14,754 bases of DNA, from NCBI GenBank assembly GCA_001776275.1, contig MFAQ01000041.1, positions 39,257-54,010 on the forward strand. The letters run 5' to 3'. The notes under the pieces were generated by a model. That model ran no database searches and had not been told where the DNA came from. It saw nothing but the letters and a program-made list of their open reading frames with translations. Positions 13,404 to 14,754 of this stretch are shown piece by piece; the stretch's first letter is position 1; every line of letters begins with the position of its first letter. A program made the translations under genes and the position numbers. The DNA comes from Candidatus Collierbacteria bacterium RIFOXYD1_FULL_40_9. GTDB lineage: Bacteria; Patescibacteriota; Microgenomatia; UBA1400; MFAQ01.

Positions 13404-14192
13404 ATGACTTTCGAAGATCAGCGAATCTCTGACTATCTAAAATACGAGTCCATAGAATCTGTTTTTAAAAAACATAGATACAATCTTCCTATATCCTTTG
13501 CTGGCTTTGCTCGCCTACTAAACAAAAGAGGTGTTGTAACTACTGCCGGTCCAAATAGCCATTTATCAGAGTCCCTATATTTCTTTAGTCTTCTAAAAGA
13601 ATATGGTGGTTCCATAGGCAAACTCCACCAAAAATTAGGTCTAAAAATTTCCACGCAAACTCTTCATAGAGTCCTTCACAATATAAGATTTGGTGTTACC
13701 AGAAGATATGGAGCCGCACTAATAATCGAGAACATAAATGCTCCAGAATATTTCTTGTTTGGACAAGATAGTAGTCTCCATGGAAAACTAGGCCAGAAAG
13801 GGGACTGGACACTACCCATGAGTCATACTAGGCAGCAAGATAGCCATTACACCTCAATTCTAAGAGTCCTCCAAAGAGAAGTCTTCACACAACAAACTAT
13901 ATACAATGATTTCCCTCACAAACTTCTAAACCAAAACTTAAAACCAATTTTTAAAATAGACATTACCGATATCTCTGTTAGTATTTATCATCTTAAAATT
14001 GATCTCAAGCAGTATCAGTTTTCTAGTTTTAAACTGTTCAACTATCAAGCACTCAATCTACAAGAAATCAAAAGCCTCAAAACAAGGCCAGGTGTAAAGG
14101 AAATCATCGAAAATTTCACACTACATTCAGTCAGGTGCAATCTCAGCTCAAATCTAAATTCTGAGCTTCAGGAGGCCTATATGATAAAATAA
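13404..14192 (+). CDS. HTH plus degenerate Nudix-like domain protein, 262 aa
   Basis: The N-terminal ~100 residues look helical and DNA-binding, with SFAGFARLLNKRG (31-43) and a likely helix-turn-helix over IGKLHQKLGLKISTQTLHRV (71-90). Residues ~103-200 resemble a Nudix fold: the strand YGAALIIEN, then GDWTLPM (133-139) and LQREVFTQQ (156-164) in the position of the Nudix box Gx5Ex7REUxEExGU. Arg158 and Glu159 of the REU are present, but the EE metal-binding pair is replaced by TQQ and the upstream Glu is absent, so hydrolase activity is unlikely. A sensor or regulator is more plausible than an enzyme, by analogy with Nudix-related regulators; this is inference. The ATG follows tRNA-Val by 7 bases with no obvious Shine-Dalgarno or -10, so it may be expressed from the tRNA transcript. 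Confidence 0.75.
   Translation: MTFEDQRISDYLKYESIESVFKKHRYNLPISFAGFARLLNKRGVVTTAGPNSHLSESLYFFSLLKEYGGSIGKLHQKLGLKISTQTLHRVLHNIRFGVTRRYGAALIIENINAPEYFLFGQDSSLHGKLGQKGDWTLPMSHTRQQDSHYTSILRVLQREVFTQQTIYNDFPHKLLNQNLKPIFKIDITDISVSIYHLKIDLKQYQFSSFKLFNYQALNLQEIKSLKTRPGVKEIIENFTLHSVRCNLSSNLNSELQEAYMIK
14182..14190 (+). promoter_or_regulatory. Extended -10 promoter of the 93-aa membrane protein gene
   Basis: TGATAAAAT overlaps the last codons of the HTH/Nudix-like gene. It would give a leader of about 20 bases that includes GAGGAGG (14206-14212) before the ATG at 14217, so this gene is Shine-Dalgarno-led. Confidence 0.5.
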
Positions 14193-14216
14193 GCCATTCT
14201 TGTTTGAGGAGGAACC

Positions 14217-14498
14217 ATGAGATCTTTAAATATTAAGACCTGGCATTGGATTTTGTACTTCTTTTTAATGCTGTTGATCGCCTATTTTCTAGCAGATGCT
14301 CTGATAAAAGTAGTGGTAATCACCGGATCTCTTGCACTTTTTTCTGGCGTTCAGCTTAGAGAAATTAATATGACAGTTGAGAGTGCGCAATCTCCTTACT
14401 ACTGGCATAATTTTCTAAACGCCATATATTATTTAATTCTTGTACCATCGTTATTTTTGTGTGCTTTAGGCCTTCAGGCACTTCTCTATAACTACTGA
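14217..14498 (+). CDS. Small hypothetical membrane protein, 93 aa
   Basis: Family not recognised. Two long hydrophobic segments are clear: about residues 10-45, which could be one long or two short helices broken around ADALIK, and about 66-90. A polar loop with QLREINMTVESAQSPYYWHN lies between them. There are no catalytic motifs or cysteine pairs. The start is well defined by a strong Shine-Dalgarno GAGGAGG with a 4-base spacer, and a strong terminator starts 8 bases after the stop. Together with the promoter at 14182-14190 this makes a single-gene transcription unit placed between the HTH/Nudix-like gene and tRNA-Gln. Confidence 0.78.
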   Translation: MRSLNIKTWHWILYFFLMLLIAYFLADALIKVVVITGSLALFSGVQLREINMTVESAQSPYYWHNFLNAIYYLILVPSLFLCALGLQALLYNY

Positions 14499-14505
14499 AC
14501 ATTTT

Positions 14506-14533
14506 CCTCGGATATCCATCCGAGGCTTTTTTT
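14506..14533 (+). terminator. Rho-independent terminator of the 93-aa membrane protein gene
   Basis: CCTCGGAT-ATCC-ATCCGAGG is a perfect 8-bp stem with a tetraloop, followed by CTTTTTTT. It separates the membrane protein gene from the tRNA-Gln promoter. Confidence 0.92.
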
Positions 14534-14541
14534 GTTAAAAT
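14533..14541 (+). promoter_or_regulatory. Extended -10 promoter of tRNA-Gln
   Basis: TGTTAAAAT directly follows, and shares one base with, the terminator T-run, and lies 10 bases before tRNA-Gln. The string TTTGTTAAAATA is identical to the one upstream of tRNA-Gly. Confidence 0.55.
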
Positions 14542-14551
14542 AGCCCTACAT

Positions 14552-14622
14552 TGCCGAATCGTCTAATGGTAGGACGCCACCCTTTGGAGGTGGTTATTGG
14601 GGTTCGAATCCCTGTTCGGCAA
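14552..14622 (+). tRNA. tRNA-Gln (anticodon TTG)
   Basis: The acceptor stem TGCCGAA/TTCGGCA is perfect. The D arm is short (GTCTAATGGTAGGAC), the anticodon arm CCACC-CTTTGGA-GGTGG gives TTG, and the T-loop reads GGTTCGAATCCC. The discriminator is A, followed by CA. The 3' 29 bases overlap, on the opposite strand, the end of the partial gene entering from the right edge. Confidence 0.94.
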
Positions 14623-14754
14623 CAGATAAGGATTTCCCGTACAGAGTACGGGCACTCGCCCGCGCGCCCGGCACCGCGCGGAGCGATGCGAAGGGCTTTT
14701 TATACTCCACCACAATCTGTCTGTCTTTCAAAAAGAAGTTCGACCCGATGTTTT
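14594..14754 (-). CDS. C-terminal fragment of an unidentified protein, possibly a site-specific (serine) recombinase
   Basis: A minus-strand frame enters from the right edge and stays open for 52 codons to a TAA inside the tRNA-Gln gene. The visible product starts NIGSNFFLKDRQIVVEYKKP and continues with an Ala/Arg-rich tail, the last ten residues being read from antisense tRNA-Gln. The GSN-x-x-L-K-D...KKPF pattern resembles, from memory, the C-terminal ends of serine recombinases frequent in CPR genomes. With only 52 residues and no catalytic domain visible, this is tentative. Its position at a tRNA 3' end would suit an integrase at an attachment site. The tail codons fall in an 80% GC stretch unlike the rest of the window, so the last ~30 residues may be a fusion created by integration. 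Confidence 0.5.
   Translation of the reverse strand, partial: NIGSNFFLKDRQIVVEYKKPFASLRAVPGARASARTLYGKSLSVAEQGFEPQ
14636..14701. other. GC-rich inverted-repeat segment downstream of tRNA-Gln
   Basis: CCCGTAC-AGA-GTACGGG (14636-14652) is a perfect 7-bp hairpin. It is followed by CCGCGCG (14660-14666) paired with CGCGCGG (14675-14681), and by GGGC then five T at 14693-14701. Bases 14646-14696 are about 80% G+C. It may be a terminator for tRNA-Gln, part of a recombination site, or simply the GC-rich 3' end of the minus-strand gene; the sequence alone does not decide. Confidence 0.5.

Overview
The window looks like part of a streamlined bacterial chromosome, most likely a Candidate Phyla Radiation (Patescibacteria, Microgenomates-like) genome. 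This is an inference from gene content and style: AT-rich DNA with tightly packed genes, a short UvrC without its C-terminal helix-hairpin-helix domain, secG next to a membrane-anchored family-5 solute-binding protein, a LAGLIDADG gene inside a tRNA cluster, and start codons placed 7-8 bases after a -10 box. No 16S rRNA or taxonomic marker is present.

Left part (1-4348): the 3' portion of uvrB on the + strand converges, with a 17-base overlap, on a minus-strand block of four genes I cannot name. These encode a 313-aa protein, a 160-aa protein, and two homologous CxxC proteins of 108 and 112 aa. The two paralogs share an exact 34-base promoter/leader repeat. The three smallest genes each have their own Shine-Dalgarno site and a terminator.

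Middle (4349-12247, all +): uvrA, a secreted or membrane-anchored transglutaminase-like protein (TAATG overlap with uvrA), uvrC (start 152 bases inside the transglutaminase gene, with its own promoter), a PF04020-type four-helix membrane protein, secG, and an OppA/DppA-like solute-binding protein. uvrB, uvrA and uvrC are the damage-recognition and incision machinery of nucleotide excision repair; secG belongs to the SecYEG translocon.

Right part (12250-14754): a tRNA-rich accessory stretch. In order: tRNA-Leu(CAG) on the minus strand, then tRNA-Phe(GAA), tRNA-Gly(GCC), a tRNA-Leu-like remnant, a two-motif LAGLIDADG homing endonuclease whose stop codon lies in the anticodon loop of tRNA-Leu(GAG), tRNA-Val(TAC), an HTH plus degenerate Nudix-like protein, a small membrane protein, and tRNA-Gln(TTG). 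At the right edge a minus-strand gene (C-terminus only, tentatively a site-specific recombinase) reads through an 80% GC stretch into the tRNA-Gln gene, which could mark the start of an integrated element. All six tRNA genes lack an encoded CCA but have CA directly after the discriminator base.

The most useful leads are the homing endonuclease/tRNA-Leu arrangement, the duplicated CxxC gene cassette between uvrB and uvrA, the uniform N-CA tRNA ends, and the split between leaderless and Shine-Dalgarno-led genes.
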